From positions 80,187,991 to 80,251,990 of the forward strand of contig CM042143.1 of assembly GCA_023376005.1 (NCBI GenBank): a stretch of DNA of 64,000 bases. The letters run 5' to 3'. Position 1 is the first letter of the stretch; each line of letters starts with the position of its first letter. The notes under the pieces were generated by a model. It worked only from the letters and a program-made list of their open reading frames with translations, was not told where the DNA came from and did not search any database. The stretch comes from Doryteuthis pealeii (taxonomy: Eukaryota > Mollusca > Cephalopoda > Myopsida > Loliginidae). The translations under genes were made by a program, and so were the position numbers. This document shows positions 47,764 to 57,555 of the stretch, in pieces.

Positions 47764-47908
47764 AAGTACACGGTAATAACCTACTCGGGTTTCACCATAA
47801 GGATCTTCAGGGTTAAATCCACTGCAATTAATCATATCTTGATTAATCCAGTGGATTTAACCCTGAAGATACTTATGGTGAAATTCGAGTAGGTTATTAC
47901 AGTGTACC
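47764..47908. repeat. Long inverted repeat H with a hammerhead-like motif in each arm
   Basis: Left arm 47764-47824 and right arm 47849-47908 are nearly exact complements (GGTAATAACCTACTCG opposite CGAGTAGGTTATTAC). The inner ATTAATCA/TGATTAAT pair extends the stem to a 5-nt loop, giving about 70 bp of hairpin. Each arm has, reading outward, TAACC-CTGAAGA-ten nt-GAAA-eight nt-GGTTA: 47858-47896 on plus and 47777-47815 on minus. Stem I is a perfect 5 bp, but stem II has a U-U closing mismatch and stem III is imperfect. Confidence 0.7.
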
Positions 47909-48042
47909 ATCATTATAATAAATTTGCTCTACTCATGTTTGAGCGCTTTATATTTGTATATATCGCTGTCTTATCATTGTGAACTTGCATCAACTAACCA
48001 TTGTAACCATTTTCACTGGTAAGTCACCTTTTCCACAAATAC

Positions 48043-48043
<1 letters not shown>

Positions 48044-48082
<39 letters not shown>
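48044..48082. repeat. (TA)n microsatellite
   Basis: About 19 TA units at the 3' end of the hammerhead-bearing element that lies to its right on the minus strand. Confidence 0.95.
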
Positions 48083-48084
<2 letters not shown>

Positions 48085-48086
<2 letters not shown>

Positions 48087-48377
48087 TGTAAACACGGTAT
48101 GTTTGGAATGGCTTTTTTGCCGACAATTTTTGGGAGAATATGTGCTTAATTGGAGTCGTACCTAATTTTGAAAATTAATTAATTAATAATGAATTAGGCG
48201 GGAATGCCTATTTAAATGTATGGCTAAACAAATCGAGAAAAATCAATCTCTGTATGTACATTTCGGCCTATTAGGCCTCATCAGCAGAGCTATAGATAGG
48301 AAGGCCGCCCTGTGCGTGATTTGAAACCGGACTGCCAAGCTGACAGGCCGATATCACAACCCCTACACCAAACGCAC
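48085..48377 (-). repeat. Hammerhead-bearing tRNA-derived SINE (SINE-HHR)
   Basis: The minus strand starts with a tRNA-like head (48377-48312): acceptor strands GTGCGT and ACGCAC pair perfectly, the A box is TGGTGTAGGGGTTGTG, CCTGTCA resembles the anticodon loop of tRNA-Asp(GTC), and the B box is GGTTTCAAATC. After 22 nt comes the hammerhead at 48289-48248, then a body of about 160 nt with ATTAATTAATTAA and GGCGGGAATGCC words, ending near a TA array. The outer limits of the body are my estimate. Confidence 0.6.
48248..48289 (-). ncRNA. Type I hammerhead-ribozyme-like motif, best copy
   Basis: On the minus strand: stem I CTCTG (48289-48285) and CAGAG (48252-48248), a perfect 5 bp; CTGATGA; stem II GGCC-TAATA-GGCC; GAAA; then TGT-ACA, self-complementary without a loop; then TA, giving cleavage triplet ATA just before CAGAG. 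The A-T pair of the core (last A of GAAA with the triplet T) is kept. All invariant residues of the hammerhead core are present in 42 nt. A zero-loop stem III is seen in natural small hammerheads that cleave as dimers. The ATA triplet is allowed (NUH) though usually slower than GTC. Confidence 0.75.
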
Positions 48378-48448
48378 TTCCTAGATTTTTACGATTTGTT
48401 TAGAGTAGGTTAATATTCCTCTCAGTGACTTTTATTACACGACGATAT

Positions 48449-48490
48449 GATATATATATATATATGTGTGTGTGTTTGTGTGCGTGTGTT
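48449..48490. repeat. (TA)n(GT)n microsatellite
   Basis: TA run then GT run with TTT and GC interruptions. Confidence 0.9.
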
Positions 48491-49110
48491 GGCCAAATTT
48501 GTGTATATATGTATTCACACAAGCATTTAAGTCTTTCTTCAATTATAAATACAGTAATACCTTGAATAATACGTTTTTTTTATTTTTATATATGTTTGAT
48601 CTATTAGTGTTATCCTGAGAAATTATTTATCTGGGAATTTTTTTAAAATTTCAAGCATTTTATTTTTTTTTTTTTTTTTCCTTAAAATCTTTTTTTTTTT
48701 CATTTTATCTGTTACACATTGCAACTAGATTTTTACTAATGTGTCTTAATTAAAGCAAGGTTTTTCTTAATTATTTTCTTTTTTGTCATCTTTCTTTGCC
48801 TGTTGAAATACATTTACATGGAAATTTATTCTAATAACATCTTGTACAGTTTTGAACAGGGCAAAACAAATTTTTGAATAAATTTAATGAGAATATTTTA
48901 AGAAATTTTTTTTATTTCTTTATAGGCATCAAATGTCTCTGTATTTTTAAAATAATTTTATATTTTTGTCTTTTGATTTTTTTCTTTAGTGTATATGTCC
49001 TAAGTTATTCCATCGATCTATTAAAAGAAAAGCTGTGAATAGTTGCAATATTAAGCTTCTTATTATTAGTGTCAGATGTGATCTTCCTGAGCTCAAAATA
49101 CCAGGCTTAC

Positions 49111-49190
49111 AGGTATGTATTTACCCAACCTCTTCGTACGAGCAGGATGTGACACAAGGTCAATTTTTAAAGCAGCATTAACAGCTTACA
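49111..49190 (-). repeat. SINE-B, 3' end fragment
   Basis: The plus strand has TATTTACCCAACCTCTTCG and GAGCAGGATGTGACACAAGG, the complement of the SINE-B 3' end. The rest is missing. Confidence 0.7.
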
Positions 49191-49496
49191 GTGTATACTC
49201 AGCACAAATTATTAGGCTTTAGGTTCAAAGGATTAAACATACTTTAAAATTGAGATTGATTTGAATTCAATTATATATGTGTCTCTGGAATCCTCTATTA
49301 GTTGTGCATTATATATATATAATAAATATTAATAAAGGTTAGAGTTGTATGGCATGACAGTGATTTGTAACTGACCGTTTCTTGCATATGCAATTTTCAA
49401 TAATATTGAGTACACTTTGCTTAGATGTAACAAATCATATTGATAATATAGTTTACTATATTTACAAATAAAGAGTGCTAAATATCAGTGATATAT

Positions 49497-49640
49497 ATAT
49501 ATATATAAGTTAGCATAGACATACTTACTGGTGCATGACAGTTTCTCACTTATCCTGTCTTTGGACTGTATAGGCGAGAAACTGTCAGTTACTGAGTGTC
49601 ATTGAATTTATGTCTATGCTATCCTAACTTATATATATAT
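49497..49640. repeat. Fold-back element E, compact copy
   Basis: Left arm (49501-49547) AAGTTAGCATAGACATA...GACAGTTTCTC and right arm (49575-49632) GAGAAACTGTCAG...TATGTCTATGCTATCCTAACTT are imperfect complements around a loop of about 27 nt. TA arrays flank both sides. Same family as 54641-55212. Confidence 0.75.
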
Positions 49641-49754
49641 ATATATATAAACATATAGTCACACCTTTTAGGTAAGATATTACTGATCTCTTTATTGAGT
49701 TAAATTTGGATGTTTGTACACACCTGTATTTTATAAATAGTTTTTTTTTCAATT

Positions 49755-49812
49755 ATATATATATATATATATTATATATATATATATATATTATAATATA
49801 TATATATATATT
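49755..49812. repeat. (TA)n microsatellite
   Basis: TA units with TATTATA and TTATAATA interruptions. Confidence 0.9.
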
Positions 49813-50249
49813 TCTTCCTATCACAGCCAACCTCTTCCACCTTATCACCTACTAAAGCAACTAGTTAATCATTGTCAACCAAAAAGGAATAGAAAAGAGA
49901 GGGAATATAGCTACTATTTCTCCCCCCCCTCTCTCCTAATGCCTGTGGGTGGGGTAATAATGACATTAACAAATGTCACTGATTTTTGCAATGTCAGCTG
50001 GTTTTGCTGCAGGACATTTTTACACAGTTTAATCAGCCATATGTATTTGCAAAGTTTCTTATATACATTTACAATCACATCTATGATATCCTAACAAAAA
50101 AAACAAAAAAAAAAATACCATTAGAAAAATGTGTATTCTTGTATCTGTCATCGGACATTAAGAAAAGCACGTAAGAAACATGATAAAGAAATCATAATAA
50201 TAATAATGCTATATATATATAAAGTATCAAGATTTTGTGTATTTTTTTG

Positions 50250-50435
50250 ACATACCTTATATTCTGAAAAAAAAAAAAATAACATTCCATTCATTGTTCA
50301 TTTCTATCTTGGTAAATACAGCTTCAAACTTGGTACTTTAAACACACCCTGTATTTGGAAAAAATTAACATTCCATTCATTGTTCCTTTCTATCTTGGTA
50401 AATACAGCTTCATTCTTGATACTTTTATGACACCC
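50250..50435 (+). repeat. 86-bp tandem duplication
   Basis: AACATTCCATTCATTGTTC begins at 50281 and again at 50367, followed in both by TTTCTATCTTGGTAAATACA. A third partial start (GACACCCCTTTTATT) lies near 50428 before a TA array. Confidence 0.8.
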
Positions 50436-50442
50436 CTTTTAT

Positions 50443-50444
<2 letters not shown>

Positions 50445-50481
<37 letters not shown>
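50445..50481. repeat. (TA)n microsatellite
   Basis: About 17 TA units with edge interruptions. Confidence 0.9.
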
Positions 50482-50483
<2 letters not shown>

Positions 50484-50806
50484 GACAAGCATAAATCAGA
50501 TATGTGATGAGAAATGAGTAATTCTTAAAATAAGCATGTTGAGATGGTTGTAAAACTGACATCTGAACATTTCAAGTTGAATCTCATGAAAAATTCATTG
50601 GTAAATCAAACCAAGTTGCCCCAAGGTCTTCTTCTCTTATCCTCTTCTCTTTGGTTTATCTGATGACACATTTCTAAGAATATAATCACTTCTACCTTCC
50701 GCACAAACAATATCAAACAGCCATTATAGATCCCTGCTATCAAAAAATTCACCATGCACACCACACACATACACCAGGGACAATCTCCAGGAGTTCTGGT
50801 TCACCA

Positions 50807-51070
50807 TCAACCGCTTTTAATATGTCCTGTTTCATCTCTGCTGTTTATTATTGAATGATGTTGGTCGGTCATAACTGTCAAATCTTTAGTTGTTTTCAGT
50901 CCTTCGAATTCTTCATAAGGTGTCAGATCCTTTGAAAGACATGGCCAGTCAGGATCTACCAAAGCTTTGCTTCTGAATAAACTTGTCTTTGAGGTGCCAT
51001 CTTCCGCTGAAGAACGTTGCCTATTTTTTATCTTTTCTCCTACTGAATCAAACTGTATTTTTCCTGTTTT
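50807..51070 (-). other. Protein-like open frame without Met, possible exon or relic
   Basis: 87 sense codons closed by TGA, preceded by an in-frame TGA at 51071-51073. The amino acid composition is balanced, unlike other frames in the window (segments DSVGEKIKNRQRSSAEDGTS and VDPDWPCLSKDLTPYEEF). The DPDWPCLSKDLTPYEEF part is faintly like the DWP.QSPDLNPIE.. signature of Tc1-like transposases, but the flanks do not support it. I do not recognise a family. No upstream ATG in frame before codon 59. Confidence 0.3.
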
Positions 51071-51296
51071 TCACTTATATGCTTAAGAAACAGAAACCAA
51101 TTTTTATTGTCTTGATGTTTATACACTAGATTTGTCTTTACATCTTATTTACCTCTGTGTGTCTATTGACTTTGATTTCAAGCAGATTTTTATTAAATTT
51201 TTTAAATAAATAAAAAAAAATAATTGAAATTTAAAATATTTAAGTATTATTTATAGTATTATAATAACATTATCTATAGTATTATAATAACATAAA

Positions 51297-51550
51297 GGGC
51301 CGTTTTAGCTCAGTCGGTAGAGCATCAGACAAGGAACCAGAAGGTTCCTGGTTCGATACCGGCCCTCACCAACTCAGTGTATGAGTAGCACAGGGATCTG
51401 TGTGGTAAAGTAAGGAGCTGATGGTAGGTGTGGCGCTCCACCTCAGACACAAAAAAACAATCTCCTTGGTCTAGCGCTAGTGAAAAGGGGATAGACTCCC
51501 TGGCTGTCTGGCTGATACCGACATTAGGCCGCCCCAACGACTTTACTTAG
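51297..51550 (+). repeat. SINE-A, full length and least diverged
   Basis: GGGCCGTTTTAGCTCAGTCGG head, CTGGTTCGATACCGGCCC B box and acceptor-side complement, and the full body to CGACTTTACTTAG. The head still pairs GGGCC with GGCCC as a tRNA acceptor/T side would. A functional tRNA is excluded by the unstructured anticodon arm. Confidence 0.9.
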
Positions 51551-52270
51551 TACCTACTGTTCTTCTACATGATAGATTTGGCATTAAATAACCTATATAA
51601 GTTGATATGCCATTAAACAAAGAAACCAAACCAAACTAAATATCTGGCAAACTATCCTACTGACCCTAGCTTAGTCTGTAGTATAAGCAATATAAGTGTT
51701 TCCTTAGTACTCTGTAGCTGCCAGGTGTCCACAAAAGAGTTAAAATTTAATGCCACAAGTACTTCCAAATTGCAAAATCTTCAATGCGTTCAATATCACA
51801 ATATATTAAGTGATAAATCTTGATTATCAGGTGAGCTGTGATCCACACGTCTGGCATATTCAATATGTACACTTTATATTTCTTTTCAGATTTATTATGT
51901 TAGCTAATGTACAGCTGCAGTTAAAAATGATGGCATAAGCAATGAAAACTTAGATGTTTTCGTTTTGTTTGGGTTTTTTTCACTGTTGGTTTGTGAATGA
52001 TTAAACATTGACAATAACCAATATTGTTTGCAGTGATGGAAGTAAGGAGTAAATCAAATTCTGATTAGAAGTCCATAAAGCATTGTGTTTAGCCTTGCTA
52101 CAAACATGAGACTCTATTCAGAAAAAAAAAATCCTGATACTTAATCTATGTGTGCTAAGGCTTCTTCTAGTAAAAAAAATGAACAAACAGAAAACAAACA
52201 GTTTTAAATGTTTCTGTTACGTCACTTGAGACTTTCCTATTTTTTAATGTTAAACCTAATTCTTTTCTGG
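51551..52270. other. Unassigned sequence with SINE-tail-like end
   Basis: GGCATTAAATAACCTATATA and GTTGATATGCCATTAAACA at 51580-51625 match the SINE-5S body/tail words, without the 5S head. The rest is unassigned. Confidence 0.45.
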
Positions 52271-52274
52271 GTTC

Positions 52275-52420
52275 TTTTAGTGTCCTCGGTATAATGTTAA
52301 ACTGCATCTAATAGTGAAGTTCCAATTTTGGAGCTCTGGAGAATCTGGAGTACCCCTCCATTGCCATTACTCCCAAATCCACTTTGACCGTTATCACCTC
52401 AACTCCATAATGGGCCATTC
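52275..52420 (+). repeat. Family D copy
   Basis: AAACTGCATCTAATAGTGAAG, GGAGTACCCCTCCATTGCC and TACTCCCAAATCCACTTTGA match the 5540 and 21070 copies. The tail is absent. Confidence 0.55.
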
Positions 52421-53001
52421 TGTTTTTATTAGAAAGAAAGAAAGGGAATAAAAAGGATATGCTTCACAGAAAGATTATTAGAAAGAAAGAGAGTATGGGG
52501 AAAGATAGGGCGAGGGTGCGAGCGCACAGAAGTTTCAAATGAATATAATAAAAAGAAGGAAAAGAAAGAAAAAAAAGAATGAGGAAGAGTTAAATCAAGT
52601 TTAATATACTTTTTACATATTGAACTATTTTGCAAGAACTCTTAAGTAAACATTGCAAACGTTTTGATGATTAAATTATCATACTCTGGTATATCCACAG
52701 GTCCTGCTAGTATATAATAAAAAGATTTTTGTGGATAAAAATTAGGGGTCGTTCATTACTCAAGTATATACGGTATTAAACCAGAGAAAGCTTTTTAATG
52801 TAAAAAAAAAAAAGTTTTTTCCTCATATTTATCATTTTACAGCTGCTGTAATAGTATAAATACCTTATACATTTTCAAATCCATGTAAAAAAAATAAATT
52901 AAATTAAATTGAATTAAATGTCAACTTGAAAAAGAAGCAGTTTTTTTTTTCTTTTTTTTCTTCTCAATATGTTGCATTAATGTAACCTTAAATCACCTCA
53001 G

Positions 53002-53252
53002 TACATTTGTGTGCTTGTAAATTCTGTGAATTACAAAAAGTTTGAGCTATTTTTTTCTTTTTCCACTATAAATTTAAAGCTAAAGAGTTATTATACTCAA
53101 ACCCTCCAGTCTTCTTCTCTGTCGCTTTACATTCGTGTGCTTGTAAATTCTGTGAACTACCCAAGGTTACAGCTATTTCTTTATTTTTCCTGTACGAATT
53201 TAAAGCTAAAGAGTTATTATACTCAAGTCCTCCAGTCTTCTCTTCTGCCGCT
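53002..53252 (+). repeat. 126-bp tandem duplication
   Basis: Two copies (53002-53127 and 53128-53252) begin TACATTTGTGTGCTTGTAAA and TACATTCGTGTGCTTGTAAA and share TTTAAAGCTAAAGAGTTATT. The period is 42 codons, so a 96-codon frame (53011-53301) reads both copies in phase: LVNSVNY...LKSYYTQ.LQSS. No known domain; coding is unproven. Confidence 0.8.
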
Positions 53253-53717
53253 GATTCATCATTCTGAGATATCTGAATTCTTTATTTATGCGATGAAGTA
53301 GGCAGAGACGCAGTGGTCATTCAGTCCAAACTCATTAGTGTATATAATTTGCCGAGTTATTGTAGGTGTGTGCATGGGTTGGTTGGAAACAATTGCTGTA
53401 ATTCCGTTTGGCATAGCATAGAATGTTGGGTAGATTATCCTGAAAGTTTTCATACCATTAAAGTTGCTCTTGTTCATCTTACCCAACACCCCCAGCCATC
53501 ACCTCTGAAGGATTCTAGAATTTGGCAGTTGGCGAAGAATTAAATGCTATTCCAGGAAGATTAATTTTATTTGATTGTGCACGATGAAATTTTGTACATA
53601 ACCTGCATTTTTAGAACAATTGAGAAGAAAATGCACTAAGATGAAGAAATGGTTTCTTTTTAAAAAAAAATTAACGAATTTTATTTATATACATTTTTAT
53701 ATTGTGTTTTTAATTAT

Positions 53718-54124
53718 ATATACTAGCAAAATAAAAAATGCCCTCTGGGCGACGTAAAATAAATATTGCCTGGGGGATGGGAGTTGAAAATTTAATATCA
53801 GAGAGTTTGTATCATAAGTAAAGTAAAATCATCAAATGTATTAAAGGAGTAAAAAAAAAAAAAAATTTTGAAATGGAAACTTAGTTCTGATAACTTTAAA
53901 TGTATATTAAAATAAAACAAACTATATATAGATAGATAATACTAGGTATGTATTTATTAAAACTTGTTTAAAAAAAACAATGAGGACTGTCTAACATTGC
54001 ATGCTCAAATTTTGAGTGTATTTATTCTGTTATGACGATTTTAGGTAGTGTGACGTAAGCATTGACGTAGTTTTTGTTACAGACCAAAACCCGAAGCTAA
54101 TCTCCATTATTAATAGAGATGTAT
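53718..54124 (+). repeat. Dispersed element I, copy 2
   Basis: Matches 40783-41160 (ATATACTAG, AAGTAAAATCATCAAATG, TGTATTTATTAAAACTTG, ATCTCCATTATTAATAGA), with extra sequence GCCCTCTGGGCGACG near its start. A SINE-A copy begins at its right edge. Confidence 0.6.
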
Positions 54125-54360
54125 ATTTAGCTCAGTTGGCAGAGCATCCGCATAGGAACCACAAGGTTCCGAGTTCGATACGAACTCTTTGCCAACTCAG
54201 TGCATGAGTAGCACAGCTTGGATGTGTGAGGTAAAGTGGGGAGTTGTTGATATGTGTGACGCTCCACTACAGAGGCAAAAATAATCTCCCACGTCGAGCG
54301 CTAATAAAAAGGAGATAGACTCCCTCGTTTTTCGGCTGATAGGCCACTCCGACAACTTTG
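54121..54360 (+). repeat. SINE-A, full length, diverged
   Basis: TATTTAGCTCAGTTGGCAGAGC and GAGTTCGATACGAACTC; here the T-arm stem has drifted to GAG/CTC but still pairs. Body AGGAGATAGACTCCCTCG and a shortened end. Confidence 0.85.
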
Positions 54361-54384
54361 TATATATATGCAGTATAACAGAAA

Positions 54385-54550
54385 TGAAACCAAGGTTAAA
54401 GAACTCAGTCTGTCCTATTATTTACATATAGTTGGATGTATACCTTTCCCAAGAGTATTAGCGTTATGTGTAATCGTCCAGGATTTGAACTCGTCTTATC
54501 GTGTCCATTTCCTATGACGATAACCATTACACAACATGCCTTTATATGGA
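54385..54550 (-). repeat. SINE-B with internal deletion
   Basis: Head region complete on the minus strand (GGTGTAATGGTT-like words read from AACCATTACAC, B box from GGATTTGAACTC), body partly deleted and 3' end missing. Confidence 0.7.
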
Positions 54551-54640
54551 AAATACAGTATATGAAATGGAATTATTATATATATTAATAATATAGTAGG
54601 TTGTATTTGTAAATAAAGAATGGTCATTAATAGAGCATGT

Positions 54641-55212
54641 ATATCTAAGTTAGGATAGGTTAGAGATAGTCAACGGTGCTTGATTACTGTCAGTTTGTCG
54701 TCTTTACAATCACCAACATATATATTTACCAACCCCTCCGCACGAGCAGGATGTGATACAAGGTCAATTTCTTAAGCGCAGTTTAACAGGTTTGCCCTGC
54801 TATTTACCCATAGCTGGAGGGAGAGTAGTTGGATGCATACCTTTCCCAAAGGTATTAGCGCAATGTGAAATGCAAACAGCTTTGTCCAGGATTTGAACTC
54901 GGGTCGACAAATCCATTTTCTACTACACTAACCATTACACCTGGCGCCTCCATATAATCAGCATAACAACTACTGTAGTGCCAACTGAAGTAGCTTTAAT
55001 CAAGGTTAAGGAATGTGTCACAACACATAGTATATCATTTTTTTCTTCTTCTTAGCAGCAAGCCAATCAAAGTGCTTATGTTAACCAATGTCAATGTGTC
55101 TTTAAGGAGTATGAAAATGTCGGAAGAAGATAGCCTAGTACGATGATTGCATATACGAAAAACTGACAGTCGCCAAGTGCCGTTGACTCTGTCATACTAT
55201 TCTAAATTATAT
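54641..55212. repeat. Fold-back element E with nested SINE
   Basis: Left arm 54641-54700 (TCTAAGTTAGGATAGG...AGTCAACGGTGCTTG...CTGTCAGTTTGTCG) and right arm 55155-55212 (CGAAAAACTGACAG...CAAGTGCCGTTGACT...TATTCTAAATTA) are complements. The interior holds a full SINE-B at 54716-54956 and about 200 nt of sequence not seen elsewhere. Without the SINE, the element would be about 330 bp, longer than the copy at 49497. Confidence 0.7.
54716..54956 (-). repeat. SINE-B nested in a fold-back element
   Basis: 3' end at CACCAACATATATATTTACC side, head at 54956 (the complement reads GGAGGCGCCAGGTGTAATGG). About 45 nt of the middle are deleted (TTTGCCCTGCTATTTACCC joint). It is younger than the host fold-back element. 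Confidence 0.8.
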
Positions 55213-55219
55213 ATGTGTG

Positions 55220-56205
55220 TTTATGTACAGTACATCCTGATGCCAACAATTTCACAGGATAATGATCTACATATTCATTGCTGGATGTAGAATGAGACTC
55301 AAGCCAATGTTGTGTCAAATCCTACATGTAGTGACAGAATTCAACACGGTGTTGGCTTTTAAAGCAAAGAACCAGCTGCATACAGGTAGACAGTGCTAAA
55401 GAAATTCTTAGCTTCGTCGGCATTCAACTTCTTGAAGTATTTAAGGCATTAGGCAATGAACCCGACCCTACCCTTTTTTTAGACTAGGGGAAAAGTCACT
55501 GATTGGGGAACAATCCTCTGAAGCTAAGATCATTTGCTTAAATTTCACTCAGAATTGTTTTTAATTTTTTTTTTTTCGTCATAAACCGAATTATCTTTTT
55601 TGGCAGCGTATTTCTTAATTTTCTATCTTTGTTTTTCAATCTTGATCTTTTTTTTTCTTTTCCTTCCTTCATTACATTTTTCTTTCATGTTTTTCTTTAT
55701 CGTTTCTTTTTTTCTTTCGATCCTTTTTCTCTTTCCTTATCTTTCTTTTTCTTTTTTTAATATCATTGAAGCAAGCTTTTCCTTCCATTCGGTCCCTTTT
55801 TTCATTCTCTCGTCTTTCTTTTCGCCCCCCTCTCTCTCTCTCTCTCTCTCTCATATCCCCTCCCCTCCCTTACCCATTCCCTTTTGTGGTATTTGAGGTC
55901 ATGTAACAGCTGTCTGGTCTTGATCATTAGATTCACCTACAAGATGACCCTTTCTTGTTTCTCTTCAACACTGACACAAAAACAGTACAACCAGTTTTTT
56001 TTTCTCTTTCTTTCTTCTTCTTCTTGACGTTACCCCCTCTACTCGTCCTCTTCTCATTTCTTTCCCTTTCTAATTTTGCTTAAATTTCCTTTGCTTTATT
56101 CCCACACCCTTTTCTTCTTTTTTTTCCCTCTTCTAACACTTTTATTCCTTTCTTTTCCTTTCATTTTTATTTTCCTTGTTCCTCAATCACAACTCTTTAC
56201 TAATG
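55220..56205. other. Unassigned, partly pyrimidine-rich
   Basis: From 55560 the plus strand is T/C-rich, with a (CT)n run at about 55829-55851. Open frames at 55600-55896 and 56076-56279 are compositional. No gene seen. Confidence 0.5.
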
Positions 56206-56209
56206 CTAT

Positions 56210-56231
56210 ATATATATATATACACACACAC
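56210..56231. repeat. TA/CA microsatellite as SINE-B tail
   Basis: TATATATATA then CACACACACA, directly at the 3' end of the SINE-B copy. Confidence 0.9.
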
Positions 56232-56517
56232 ACCAATCCCTCCGCACGAGCAGGATGTGACACAAGGTCAATTTCTTAAGCGGAGTTTAACAGGTTTGAA
56301 TTCAGTTTTCTTTCTCCTAGACTGGCTACCTAGACAATGTTAAAGAGCCCAGTTTTCCCTACTATTTACCCATAGCTGGAGGGAGAATATATGGATTCAC
56401 ACCTTTACCAAGGGTATTAGCGCTATGTGAAATGCAAACAGCTTTGTCCAGGATTTGAACTCTGGTCGACGAGTCCATTTTCCACGACTCTAACCATTAC
56501 ACCACGCGCATCCTCCA
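56232..56517 (-). repeat. SINE-B, full-length reference copy
   Basis: On the minus strand the head is GCGCGTGGTGTAATGGTTAG (A box) and AGAGTTCAAATCCTGGAC (B box). The body follows in order: GCTGTTTGCATTTCACATAG, CGCTAATACCC, CTCCCTCCAGCTATGGG, TAGCCAGTCTAGGAG, GAATTCAAACCTGTTAAAC, TTGACCTTGTGTCACATCC and TGCTCGTGCGGAGGGATTGG, then CA/TA repeats. A tRNA-derived SINE distinct from SINE-A; octopus is known to have several such families. Confidence 0.85.
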
Positions 56518-56519
56518 TT

Positions 56520-57265
56520 TACTAATGCTGTATACGGCTGTCTTTCTCATTTGGCACTTGTCAGCATAAAATTTTGCAAATATTTTGGTACATGTTAGTT
56601 TGCAGCCCGAAGCAGTTCAAGTTGCGGCAGTTACCCACTGTGGTTGGTCGCCCTGTCGGTTGGGGCTGTAAAATCCAGAGGAGTAAAATCTACGCAACGA
56701 GGCCACCTGTTGGCAGTGAATGGCGACTAATGGTGCTCAAGTGAGTGCAAATCCGGCGAGTAGCACTGAGAGAGTATCTGGTGAGCTCAGCATCTCACAG
56801 TCTAGTGTGGTCCATTATATTCACGACATCGGCAAAAGCATCTAGAGCTGACGAATTGTCTCCCACTTTACCAAAATTTTGCAAAACCTTTGACACCCAA
56901 GTAATTGTTTGAATTAACTATTTTAGAGTAAAATTAGCTTCATGGTTTCTGTTTAACCACAAAACTTTGAAATCTAAAGTTCAATCACCACTATCACCAA
57001 TCAAAGTCTTGATCAGAGTTCACCTTCTGTGGTGGTGGTGGTCGTTATGCATCAAAACGGATATATCAGGTATTAATTTATTACCTCTGGGACTATAAAA
57101 AAGGAATATGTAGTAATTTATTTTTGGTTACAGAGGTGTTGCAATTTTATTGTTGGTTCAAAGATGATTCAATTTTATTTTTGGTTAAGAAGTTTCAATG
57201 CAGTAGAGTTTGATGAGAAATAATAATTAAGAATATCCGTTTTGGTTTTATAACGTTTCTATAAA
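56520..57265. other. Unassigned sequence
   Basis: 56580-56830 is GC-richer, with no open frame of note. Nothing else recognised. Confidence 0.45.
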
Positions 57266-57269
57266 TAAT

Positions 57270-57474
57270 AAGGTTCCGGGTTTTATACTGGTCCTCGTCA
57301 ACACCAGCGCATGAATAGCACAACTTGGATCTGTGCGTATAGTGAAGAGCTGATGTAGGTTGCGCACCCCCCCAAGGCGTAAAAAAAATCTCCCTCGTCT
57401 AGTGCTAGAGAAAAGGGATAGACTCCCTTGCTGTCTGACTGGTACGGCATAAGGCCACTCCGCTGATTTTACTT
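57270..57474 (+). repeat. SINE-A, 5'-truncated
   Basis: Starts in the B-box region (AAGGTTCCGGGTTTTATACTG) and runs through GAAGAGCTGATGTAGG to CGCTGATTTTACTTTA. The first half of the tRNA head is missing. Confidence 0.8.
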
Positions 57475-57555
57475 TATAAAAATAAAATATTGGCATCTTT
57501 AGTTTATAAGAAAAATTAACTTTTCCTAAAATAAAAGAATAGTATGTTTGTACTT

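Noticed and set aside
51297..51370. Possible functional tRNA gene
   Set aside because: A and B boxes are present, but the anticodon arm does not fold and the sequence continues into a SINE body found in many copies.
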